From contig NC_019871.2 of the NCBI RefSeq assembly GCF_002234675.1, positions 26,474,094 to 26,538,093 of the forward strand: a stretch of DNA of 64,000 nt, written 5' to 3'. Below the pieces are notes generated by a model. That model made no database searches, was not told where the DNA came from, and was given only the letters and a program-made list of their open reading frames with translations. The DNA comes from Oryzias latipes. Taxonomy: Eukaryota > Chordata > Actinopteri > Beloniformes > Adrianichthyidae. Positions 9,254-18,530 of this stretch are shown piece after piece (the stretch's first letter is position 1; every line of letters starts with the position of its first letter). A program made the translations under genes and the position numbers.

Positions 9254-11995
9254 GTAATCTTCAGTGAAAAAAATAACGTTTCTTAGATTACACAACAGTA
9301 GCAGTTGTTTGAATTAACTAATTTGATAAACTGTGAGAAATGATCGTGTTGGGATTTAATTAGGAATTTATTTGTATTTATTTTAACATGTGCTTCTTCA
9401 GTCCTGCAGCAGGGTCTATGGGCTTTGTTGCTGTGGCCCCATCTTTTCACTGTAAGTGTCCCGCTAGAGTGCAGAGATGATCAGGCTAGTCTCGCACGCT
9501 GTCCCTCCATCTCCCAGGAAAAACTTCTCGACCGAGTCATCCATCATGCTGAGCTCATCTACCGTGTTTCAGAGGAATCATGCTCCTTGTTTGTAAGTAT
9601 CTGGAGAAGTACTGAAAACAGCGTACTACTTATTTCATTTACTGAGCAGTAGTTCTTTATAAAGTTTTAATACTATATTTTTAATACTGCAAACTATATT
9701 TTCCATAAAATAATCAATTTCTGTTTTTATTTATATTTAAATACTTTGGTTTTACTGTGTTCCTTTTAATAACAGTAATCAAATTCAAATGTCTGCAATG
9801 AATACTTTTGTTTTGAGAGAGAACATACTGAATGCCCAGAACTGTACATTAATCCTTTATTTTGGGGCCATTTACTGAAAAACAATCATCTTCTTTAAAT
9901 GCTTTACTAGGTAAAAATGCAACTCTTGTTTCATTTTTCTTATAAAAGTTCTACTTACAATGAAAAGTTAGTAGTAAAATATTTTCTTTTTACTTTTAGA
10001 TTTTTTCTGACCTAACACAATGCACGGCTAGAAGCACATTTGCTTCACTTAAGATGCTTGGTCTGGGCCTCAGAATTTTTGTCTTATGCTAAAACATTTT
10101 CTTCCAAAAACAAGCCCTACAGCAGTCCAATATAAATCTGATTTCATTACGCATCCAGAGTGAATAAACAACTTTTATTGCGGCGTGTTTTACAATAGTC
10201 ATTCAGAACAGAAGTAATCATGGGTTTTCACTGAGAATTGTCAAGCTTTTGTTTGCTGCTTTGCTGCTTTGTCTGTCTAAATAATTCAAATTTCACTCTG
10301 TAATATTGCTGCACCATGATACCATGGATAATATTATTCTGGCAAAAAGAACACATTTTGTAAATACAAATGAGCAATGAACAACGTTAATGTCTGTTGA
10401 TAGCCTAGAAAAATGTGATTTTTTTATATCTTGCTTTTCTTGTAACTGGGCATTTTACTACAGGAAGAGATGTTCATCCCACTGCCTTTGAGGCTCCAGA
10501 GTAACCAGGGTGGTTACGCCTGCATCACCAAAGCATTACCCATCCCCAGCTCCAAAAGTGAAATCCAACAGCTATCTGTAAGTGGCGTTTGTTTTTGTCC
10601 ACTTGTTACAAGGTGTCCCTAGCCAGGATTCTGCACTAAACAGTGCTGGAAAAACGGTATTACAAAATGTGTGTAAGGGAGTTCATTGGTTTTACATTGT
10701 TGTTTGTTTGATGCATGTTTGAGGTTCAGGCCTAGCCTTATTTTTGTCCTATCCTGTCCATAATTAATTTGTGCTGCAGATATTTTTTTGTCTGATCTCC
10801 AATCAGAATAGCCTCCTCAGAAAAAGTATCAAAAAGTAGAAATTTAGAGGGAACTTTAGGAAATTTAGCAGTTTCTTGATATCTCTTATTTAAAAACAGT
10901 GTAACCCTTGTGCTATCCTAGGGACTTTAATGTTGGGAGTTGGGTCATCTAGACCCACTAGACAATGCTCTGAACCTTTTTTCTTCAATTATTTGTGATC
11001 TTCACTGGTGTCCATGGATTCTATGAAATCTGTCCACCTTTATCCACCTTTGTCATGGTGGAAACATTTTTACAAGTGACATGTATTAGTGATATCAATA
11101 ATGACCCCTTCATGCCTGATTTTATTTCCAATAATATAAATAAATGTCCCTTAAACGTTTTTTTTTTTTTTTCAAGGTGCTAAATGAAGTGAAATCTTGG
11201 ATTATTAGTATGTTGCAACTTAGTGACATACGGCATGAAAGGGTTAACCAGTATGAATGCAAATTTCAATTTATCTTTACCTTTTCTAAAAAGCTGACTG
11301 AAGACTCTCTCTGGGGTCTTCAAAGTTGCAAAAAAACATATTTTCTTGGATTTAAACCTGATTTTCAAGCTTTGAAAAAAATAAATGTTGTGATATATTG
11401 TCAGAATGTTTTTTTTATGTATCTCATTTTTTTTTTTTAAACAAAATTAAATTTTTCAAAAAAAGTCTGTGATCAGTGCTTTTATTTTCATGTCATCACA
11501 TGTTTTTTTGCAGGATAAATGGCTGCTGCATTCTGTGCTGATGCTGGTCCAGTCTTGGATCGAACCTTTGGTTTACCTCCAAATGACGCTGGATCGCTAC
11601 GACCATGCTCCTGACATGCTGCTGAACAAGACCAAGTGGGTGTCTGAGAAACTGATCAGTCTGGAGCAAGGCGTGGTGGTGCTCATCAAGAAGGTGGGTC
11701 ACATCTCTTTTATTTTATTTGATTTTGACAAATCCTGTCTGTTGCATTCATGAAGCACAGGTTTTTCTTTATATGGAGAATATTTCCTGTTTTTCAGCAG
11801 ATGTTGGATGAAGGAGCAATGACCACGACATACTCCGAACAAGGTGCCTTCCAGTATGACGTCCAGCTGGAGATGCTGGAATATGTAATGAGGGATTATA
11901 CCTTACTCACCTGCTTGAAGAAAGACGCCCATAAGATGGAGACTTTCCTAAAGCTCCTGAAATGCCGTCAAACTGACAAATACAACTGTGCATAA
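9241..11995 (+). CDS. smtla: Somatolactin alpha precursor, five coding exons
   Basis: Join 9241-9253, 9402-9592, 10464-10577, 11514-11693, 11801-11995, giving 230 codons plus TAA. Somatolactin is a secreted pituitary (pars intermedia) hormone of the growth hormone/prolactin family. In fish it acts through a GH-receptor-like receptor on body colour, ion and acid-base balance, fat metabolism and reproduction. Residues 1-23 form a hydrophobic signal peptide and the mature chain should begin at V24 (VPLEC). The seven cysteines are at 28, 38, 65, 88, 204, 221 and 229. In the family 28-38, 88-204 and 221-229 form disulfides and 65 is free. An N-glycosylation sequon (NKT) is at N144. Every intron is GT-AG. 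The phases (1,0,0,0), exon sizes and 230-residue length fit the family, and the C-terminus ending KYNCA is characteristic. The sequence favours the alpha over the beta paralogue. No disruption is seen. Confidence 0.96.
9402..9592 (+). CDS. smtla: smtla coding exon 2 (signal peptide and helix 1)
   Basis: The acceptor is CTTCAG at 9396-9401 and the donor GTAAGT starts at 9593. The exon encodes the rest of the signal peptide, mature residues from VPLEC, the small N-terminal disulfide loop (C28, C38) and helix 1 up to ESCSLF. CAG triplets at 9407-9409 and 9410-9412 could act as alternative acceptors, but the 9402 start gives the best N-terminus and the right phase. Confidence 0.92.
10464..10577 (+). 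CDS. smtla: smtla coding exon 3
   Basis: 114 bp, 38 codons, phase 0 at both ends. The acceptor is CTACAG and the donor GTAAGT. It encodes [11 protein letters not shown] through the [16 protein letters not shown] stretch, including C88 of the long disulfide. The exon has no ATG-started ORF long enough to be noticed alone and was identified by homology and splice sites. Confidence 0.95.
10902..11063 (-). mobile_element. piggyBac-like MITE, copy A (truncated, smtla intron 3)
   Basis: It starts TAACCCTTGTGCTATCCTAG and continues through the family core (GGGTCATCTAGACCCACTAG, then CACTGGTGTCCATGG and CCACCTTTGTCATGGTGG). Similarity is lost before the right terminal repeat. It sits between coding exons 3 and 4 of smtla. 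Confidence 0.75.
11101..11247. mobile_element. Possible second small MITE in smtla intron 3
   Basis: CCCCTTCATGCC at the left and GGCATGAAAGGG followed by TTAA at the right form short inverted ends about 147 bp apart. The right TTAA fits a piggyBac-type target. The left TTAA is not intact (TGAC). Evidence is limited to the termini. Confidence 0.35.
11514..11693 (+). CDS. smtla: smtla coding exon 4
   Basis: 180 bp, 60 codons, phase 0. The acceptor is TTTTTTTGCAG and the donor GTGGGT. It encodes the helix 2 to helix 3 region ([19 protein letters not shown] and on to VVVLIKK), with the N-glycosylation sequon NKT at precursor residues 144-146. This is the most conserved part of the hormone. Confidence 0.96.
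11801..11995 (+). CDS. smtla: smtla coding exon 5 and stop
   Basis: 64 codons plus TAA at 11993-11995. It starts at ATG TTG GAT GAA (MLDE) after the tandem acceptor CAGCAG (11795-11800). It encodes helix 4 with C204 and the C-terminal loop cysteines C221 and C229. Using the first CAG would add one glutamine without changing frame. Confidence 0.95.
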   Translation: MLDEGAMTTTYSEQGAFQYDVQLEMLEYVMRDYTLLTCLKKDAHKMETFLKLLKCRQTDKYNCA

Positions 11996-12018
11996 AACAT
12001 AAACTGCAGCTTTTGAAT

Positions 12019-12024
12019 AATAAA
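12019..12024 (+). terminator. smtla: smtla poly(A) signal
   Basis: AATAAA 24 nt after the stop codon, in TTTTGAATAATAAATTTC. This gives a very short 3' UTR unless a more distal signal is used. Confidence 0.65.
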
Positions 12025-12029
12025 TTTCT

Positions 12030-12970
12030 TGGCTTTCAAAGAATTTGTGAGGTTGCTAGTGTTCTTAAACATATGACCATGCCTTGAGCACTTTAAGCTT
12101 GCTGGTAATGCAGTACATTCCTTATTGATTGTTTTGGAACTCCTTCATACAAAACTTAGCATGCCCCCTCTTTGACTTACTACATTCTAGATTTTTATTA
12201 TATTTATTTTTGCTTAGTTGTTATTTTAACCTGGCAGAGCCAAGAGATGGAAAACTCCCACAAGATTATTTGTGCACTGAGCTGTCAGAGAATTTGCATT
12301 CCCTGCCATTGATTTCCATTTCTTTTGTTCGTAGCGGGAGTTTGTATTCTTTGCTGGCTTTTGCAGTGTTTTGATTATCCTCATGGTCCCTCGAGTATTA
12401 AATGAGAGTTAAATAGAGTTGGTATTCAGTCTGCATGGGGAAAATGTAATACTCTAACAAGGGAAGTCTCAGGAAAAGAACACCGCTAAACAAAAGAAAC
12501 GAGCAGTGGAATAAGGTTAAAGAGGGACTAAATGAGCAGAAAAGAAACCCAGGACATAAGCTTTCCACTGTGTCTAATTGTGCCTAAATTAACATAAACA
12601 TAAAAAAACTCAAGGTGCTGAGATGATCCATATTCAAAATGTGAATGAAAATAGGTTATTATAATCCTAAAGTTTGCTTGAAACACAGTAAATAGAAAAG
12701 TGGATAACTCTCTGTCTACTGAAGAACAACTTAAGGCACTTTCTCAGGAGTCTGCAGACCAGAAAAACACTGAATGTTCATGTTTTATCCTCTTATTGAC
12801 TAATAGAATATTTAATAACTGTCGATTTATTCCAGATCCATGTTTGCTTATTTGTTTATTCAAGGATCCCCATTAGTCTTTATGCAAAGGCCATTCTTCT
12901 TGGGGTTCAATTCTAAAAATATATGCATTATTACAAGAATTTTGAAGAAAGATGACAATTAATATGGGAC
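12030..12970. other. Intergenic DNA downstream of smtla
   Basis: No exon, RNA gene or repeat boundary recognised. Confidence 0.4.
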
Positions 12971-12974
12971 GCAA

Positions 12975-13175
12975 TGAGCTTTATCCTATGTGGGTGCTTA
13001 GGCAAGACCCTTTACGCTACTGCCTAAGTCTGGGCTCCCCTGTGCCGGTCCCCAGCCCTGATAAAATACAGGGTTGTGTCAGGAAGGGCATCTGGCGTGA
13101 AACTCTGTGTGAATCAGTAAAAGCAGATTCCCTGTGGCGACACCTGAAGGGATATGCCAAAAGGTGAACAACAAC
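12975..13175 (+). repeat. SINE/LINE-tail-like interspersed repeat
   Basis: The stretch from GGGTGCTTAGGCAAGACCC through GGAAGGGCATCTGGCGT to AAAAGGTGAACAACAAC is a text seen repeatedly in fish genomes as a retroposon 3' part. It has no coding capacity. The family name was not determined. Confidence 0.55.
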
Positions 13176-13345
13176 ATTCATTTTCTTTGCAATTATTCAA
13201 AATTCCAAAGATTCCATTTTAAATCTTATTTTGGAGCAGAAAGGCTTTTGCTAATTTTTGTTATGCAAAATGAACAATTCCCCCTTTTAATGTAACCAGT
13301 GCAATTACAATAATAAGTACAGCACTTCTTTGAACAAATAATAGG

Positions 13346-13660
13346 CTAATGGGTTGCACAGATACGCAGTTGTTAGTTCTCTTGCCTCACAGAAGAAGGC
13401 CCTGATTTTAATTCTGGCTGGGACCTTTCTGTATGGAGTTTACATGCTCTCCTTGTGTATGTGTTGGTTTCCTCTGGGAATTTTGACCTCCTCCCACAGT
13501 CCAAATACCTGTTTCATAGGTAAATTGGTTTCTCTAAATTGCCCCTATTGTGGATGTGAGTGTGTGGTCCTGCAACAAACTGGCAACCCGTTTAGGCTGT
13601 AACCCGCTTTCGTCCAACACTAGTAGAGATAGACTCCAGCACTTTCCCTGTGAAACCTAA
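13346..13660 (+). repeat. tRNA-headed SINE-like repeat (V-SINE type)
   Basis: The head resembles a tRNA (GTTAGTTCTCTTGCCTCACA, then a degraded B box TTTTAATTCTGGC). The body has TGTATGGAGTTTACATG and CTCCTCCCACAGTCCAAATA, and the 3' part has CTGGCAACC and a TAGACTCCAGCAC-like text. The order matches the conserved vertebrate SINE body. Diverged. Confidence 0.6.
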
Positions 13661-13669
13661 AGGAATTCA

Positions 13670-15680
13670 GCGTGCTCTGAAAATGGTCAGATGATGACAG
13701 GCTTTCATGACTACTATAATAACAAACCTTTTCAACAGACAAATTGGTGTGGCTATGATCAAAAGCAAATGTTACCTTTTAAAACAAAACTTTTCTCGTT
13801 CAAACTTCTAAGAACCTTAAAATTGCATAATTATCCATGGTTCTTATCATTGTGCTTATCAGAATGACAATTTAGAGTATCAGCTCAAAAAGGTTGTGAT
13901 CAGAAGAGTGTAAAGTGTAGCTTTAGGACATTTCCTTTATTTATTTCTACCTTAACGATTTTTTTATTAGCAGAACAACTCTGCGCTTGTGTTTTTATAG
14001 ATGATCTTTCCAACTTTTCAAGTTACTTCAGAATATCAAAGCCTTTGACAAACCAACATGCACGTATACCTTGCCTCTTGCAAAAAGGGAAAGAAAAAGG
14101 ATACTTTTTTTCTAAACTCAGCCAAGCCTTTTTTTATGACAAAAAGCAGCCTTTGGTTCAGCAAAATGTGATTAATCTTGCGTTTGATGAGAAAATACAC
14201 AAGTAAATTTGACCTGTGTCTATTACTTTTACATCTTTAATATAGATGCTGGAAATAAAAAAAGCTTTTTATTAATGTATAACTAATCTGTAAAACACTT
14301 TTATTTGTGACTTTAAGTCTTTTTTATATTGTGGTGTTTATTAGTGGGTTAACTGAACACATTTATTCGAGTACAACCACGTCAATTCAAAAGTTGTGAA
14401 CTAATGTTAAAAAGCCGGAAAACACAAGAGGGCAGTGGTGATCTCTGCCAAAGGTCATCTGAGTCCTAATAGTCTGCAAAAATCTCCAATAGATACCTCT
14501 TCAGCAGCCATAAGTCTGATCATTTCCAGTACCATTTTTCCGTTTGTCTAGATGGAAACAAAAAGTACAGTAAATATACAACATTCAGGCATCACTTTAT
14601 GAAAACATTTGAAGATGGGCTGCAGAAAAACTAATAATGATAATTACCGGGAAGTCCAGAATTCCCAGGCTCCAACCTGATATTAATGAGTGATTGGAAC
14701 CATAATTTTCCCCTTTTTACTTTTTCAGTAATTCGGGGCCTCCTCTGATCCCTGCCTCTCCCTCTTTTTAATTTTACACAGTGAGTAAGGGATGGCAGAG
14801 AGGTGGTGTTATATGCAAACAGGGGATCCAGAGACAGAATGTGGTTTGGGGACATCTGGTGGATGTCAGCATCACCTTGCTGGGATCTAATAACTTCAAC
14901 CTACTGCACATATTTTGCTGTGCAGAACGAAAATTGTGCAAATGTAGCCTTGCAGTGCAAACATCACCTTGTTTGGTCGCTGGTTACACCCAAGTAATCA
15001 TGGGTAGGGTGCCTTGCACTTCAACTGCTACTTAAGCTCTGGGGCCATAAATATTAAAGACATCGGAAATAAGAAGAGGAGGCTGGGGATCAGAGGAGGG
15101 AGAAGAAGATTTTAGGGAAGAGGAAAGAAGACACAGGGATAAGGGAGGGGGCTGTGAAGCCAGGGTGATTTCACAGTCTAACTATTATAACCTGAGGAAA
15201 GGAAATGTAGACTGCTGGGATGCAAAGTGGAGCAGAGGAGACAGTCAAACAGGGGAGAGGGACAGGAAAGGGGCAGGAAATGTAAAGACAATGAGAAGAG
15301 TGGAAGAAAAAAATGGATGCAAGGTTGTTATTTAATTTTACCCCTTTGCTCGTGGCAACTGGTTAATTATGCAAAAGATGTCGGCAATACAGGTAAAAAT
15401 AACAGGCAAGCGAAATAAGTAAGGCTTGAGCACAGCTCTGAGCGGTGTGACGCACAGAGAAATGGGAAGCACAGAGAAAATGACTTGCTGGAAGGCAGAG
15501 ACACCAGCTGTAGGCTAAGAGTGAATGCTGGCTGCAGACGAAATCAAAACTCCAAGTATGACGTCCTCGAGCCTCCACAGGCCTGGATGAATCTCCCACT
15601 GCTGCTTAGCTTTTAGCGCTAAAAGCGAGAGCCTGCAGAGAGCTGAAACCTCAAACTTTGTGCTCTTTCATTCTGAAAAT
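13670..15680. other. Non-coding stretch
   Basis: No gene supported. Purine-rich low-complexity DNA lies at about 15060-15320 (GAGGAG/AGAAGG tracts). A 3-frame scan of 14630-15040 gives only short unconserved ORFs. Confidence 0.4.
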
Positions 15681-15688
15681 CCCATCAC

Positions 15689-16103
15689 TTTAAAGTTCCA
15701 CTCTGATCATCTTCTGATCTAGCGTTCCCAGTGGTCTTTTAATTATGAGTATTCCATTTTTTGGCAACATCAAAGAATCTGTGTCGTTGTCTAGGATATA
15801 GTTTCTGCAGAGTGTCAGGAATTCATTAAAAAAATCACCTATGAGTTGTGGGCGGGACTGTATGCTGGTGAGCCTGCGCCCATTTCCCATCATCCCTTTG
15901 TTTACACAAAGGTTGTAGTTTGTACGTAGCAACAATAACGACATTTTTCATCTGATCCCAATTTATGATTTTAATAAAGAAATACTCAAAAAAGCAATGT
16001 TGAGCTTAATTTGTCTTTGTACATATGTCCTCCATCATGAGAAAATACTACAGGAACAAATTAAAAACACCAGAAACATGATTGTCATTGAACTGGGTAT
16101 TTA
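15689..16103 (+). repeat. TTTAAAG-ended repeat, full-length-looking copy
   Basis: It begins TTTAAAGTTCCACTCTGATC and ends with ATGATTGTCATTGAACTGGG followed by TATTTAA. The two ends are imperfect inverted repeats of each other (consensus TTTAAAGnCCCACTCCnATnA). The internal text GTTCCCAGTGGTCTTTT and GTCCTCCATCATGAGAAAA recurs at several places in the window. About 415 bp, no ORF. It behaves like a non-autonomous DNA element; the superfamily is unknown. Confidence 0.6.
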
Positions 16104-16225
16104 ACTTTAGCTCCACTGTCAGTATTTTGCATATCCTCTGAACAGTCTGATTAAAATGTAAGTACTAAATAGAAACATAATAGCAGATCTGTTTGCTCCT
16201 CCTCTGGCTTCATTTTTTCAATGTT

Positions 16226-16400
16226 CACTCATTCATCTTCTAAACCCGTTTTTCAATGTTGCTAAAACAAAAACATTTGGACATACAAACAAGGAGAAAA
16301 CCTTTCAACTCACGCAGAGTCAATCTGAAGACCAGCTCGTGAAAAAAACAATTGAGGCAAGGCATTCGATCTTTTCTCACCAATTGACTCCTTCAGGAAA
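16226..16400 (-). repeat. V-SINE-type fragment
   Basis: CATTCATCTTCTAAACCCG followed by GACATACAAAC, GGAGAAAACC and the CTCACGCAGAGTC-like order corresponds to the reverse complement of the SINE body seen at 13346-13660. Strongly diverged. Confidence 0.4.
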
Positions 16401-16509
16401 TACCTGATGAGGATAGACAAGGTAGTAAAAAGGATAAATGTGATCTTTACCTTTTCCAACATGAAAGAAGGATATTGTGCTGCAATGGCACCAACAGCTC
16501 ATATTGCAT

Positions 16510-17759
16510 GTTAAAGAGCCACTCCAATGAAAATCCTGTTTTTAGTGTTTTTAAAATCCTCTTGTGGCATTTTTCTCGTGATGGAGGACGTGAAAAAACA
16601 TTAAGCTTGAAATTGCATTTCTGAGTATTTTCTATTAAAATCATTGGGAACCAGCAGCGAAAGACAAATGCGGTTCAAAAAAGGTTGTAGTTGTGACATA
16701 GAACCTACAAACGGCTCCCTGCATCCACATTCAGATGCAATCACCTGCAGACAAATAGATCCATTTAAGGCCCATACACACCGGGACGAATATTCGCCAG
16801 GCGTTATTCGCCAGCGTTTTTCGCCACGTTTTTTGTGTTCACACCCAGGCGATTTTCGCTTACGATGAGCCGAGCGAACATGCAATTTCATTCCCTGACA
16901 TTAGATGGCGCTTAATGTAAACAGAAATACTCCTGTACACAAGGTGGCGCTGCGCAACTTTACGCTTCTTAAAGTCGCTTTTCACTCAGAAGAAGAGAGC
17001 AAGTATTTACGCGCTTGTCAGAATCATACAAAGAAAACATGAATATTTCAAGCACCAGTAGCTCCAACTGGTGCTTGGTTCGGGGATATTTTAGAATGTC
17101 CGTCATTATTTCTTCGCGGCAGTGTAGACGCTACATGGCGTCTATCTTCTTCGTTGGTATGTGTGTTCAGCAAGGCAGTTTTGTGTTTTTTGCACCCCCA
17201 AGTTGTGTTTTACTGTAACTTCAGAAGCTGCAGACACGTGTGCAAAAGCGCCATTCTCATTGGTCGGATAGTTTTTGATGCGGCCCGTCAAACCAAAAAA
17301 ACGAACCCGAGGTGTTTTTTAAAAAGTGACGCTTTGACGCGTGGCATTTTTCGCGTCGGTGTGCACACTCACATCGGTGTCCTTTCTTTAGTCACGAGGC
17401 GTTAAACATCGGCGAATATCGCGGGCGAAATTCGTCCCGGTGTGTACGGGCCTTTACGCCTTTGTTTTTCTCTTTTGAACTGGTATCTGGCTCAAAACTG
17501 TACGGCTGGACAGCTCCAATATTGCTCACCATTTTTGTTGCACCTATAGCGTTATGTAGGGGTTGTAAGCTAGCAGGAGAGTATGTCAACAGAAGGATAG
17601 TGAGAAATAAGGGCAGTCTTATCCTGCGCCAACAGTTCCACTCAGCTGGCCGAAAACAATACAGGTTTATTGATTTTGACTAAAAACAGCATGTTATGTT
17701 AAAAGACCAAGGGGAACGCTTTTGAAATAAATCAAAAGATAATCGGAATGGGACATTTT
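16510..17759 (-). repeat. TTTAAAG-ended repeat, copy split by a Harbinger-like MITE
   Basis: The left end TTAAAGAGCCACTCCAATGA plus AAATC and the right end AAAAGACCAAGGGGAACG, then AATCGGAATGGGACATTTT, are the two termini of the family at 15689-16103 in opposite orientation. The middle is interrupted by the element at 16768-17453. The true repeat content is therefore 16510-16767 plus 17454-17759. Confidence 0.6.
16768..17453. mobile_element. Harbinger-like MITE with TTA target duplication
   Basis: 686 bp. The left end is AGGCCCATACACACCGGGAC and the right end is its inverse with GTCCCGGTGTGTACGGGCCT. The inverted ends run about 25 bp with one or two mismatches. It is flanked by TTA at 16765-16767 and 17454-17456. 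A 3-bp TTA/TAA duplication and coding-free body fit PIF/Harbinger. GC and CpG content is visibly higher than in the surroundings. No transposase is present. Confidence 0.75.
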
Positions 17760-17801
17760 CTTGTAAAAAAAGAAGATATTTATGGGATATAGCTGTATGC
17801 T

Positions 17802-18504
17802 TGTGACGGTGTAGAACCGTCAGCTGCCGCTGCAGGCGCACACGCATGCACACACGCTCGCACACATACACACGTGCGCATAGACGCGCACGCTCGGACC
17901 CGGTAACACGTCATTTACATCAGCTTACCCTTTTCATTCCGTCCCTATCCCTCTGCAGGTAGCCCTGGGTGCACACTAGGTTGCCGACTCACCATCCCCA
18001 TGCATACATTAACACGAAGCACACACGACGCCAACATTAACGTTGGTTTGTTTACCCAGAAGTAACCGGGTAACCCGGAAGTGGTCATGGACACCCTGGG
18101 TCATGTGACGCATCGGTCACTGTTTGTATTTATTTTTATTGATGATTATTGTTATTTTTCTGTACACGACACAGAATGTTTAGTTGAATGAAACTGTTTA
18201 TTCCTGTATGTTTATGTTCTTGAACAATGTAAACACTTGTCCCTATTTTCTCTTTGGACTGATGGAGAGCAACGCCCAGGAGGAGGGGCTTACCACTTAA
18301 AAGAGAACCAGATACAGCTGTCAGTGTGGGAGTCTGAGTGGAGAAGTTGGAGAGTCTGAGAGGAGAATTTGGAGTGTTGGATTGGAGAAGTCTATGTTGG
18401 TTAACCTTTGTGGAGCAATTGGTGTGCTCTGTTCTTGCATTAAAGTCAAGAATACTTTCACCTTGGCGCCTCTGCCCAATCATTCCCTGGTGGGACCCAC
18501 GACA
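17802..18504 (+). repeat. 5' LTR of the Gmr1-like element
   Basis: It begins TGTGACGGTGTAGAACCGTC and ends GGGACCCACGACA. A CA/CG-rich tract follows at 17830-17890. A TATA-like TTAAAAG is at 18297-18303 and a poly(A)-type ATTAAA at 18439-18444. It differs from the 3' LTR at 18058 (A versus G) and 18068 (G versus C). Confidence 0.96.
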
Positions 18505-18506
18505 GT

Positions 18507-18524
18507 TGGTGTCAGAAGTGGGAT
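18507..18524 (+). other. Primer binding site, tRNA-Leu type
   Basis: TGGTGTCAGAAGTGGGAT begins two bases after the 5' LTR. It is complementary to the 3' end of vertebrate tRNA-Leu (acceptor end TCTGACA plus CCA). This is inferred from knowledge of tRNA sequences, not from a search. Confidence 0.75.
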
Positions 18525-18530
18525 AAGCAG

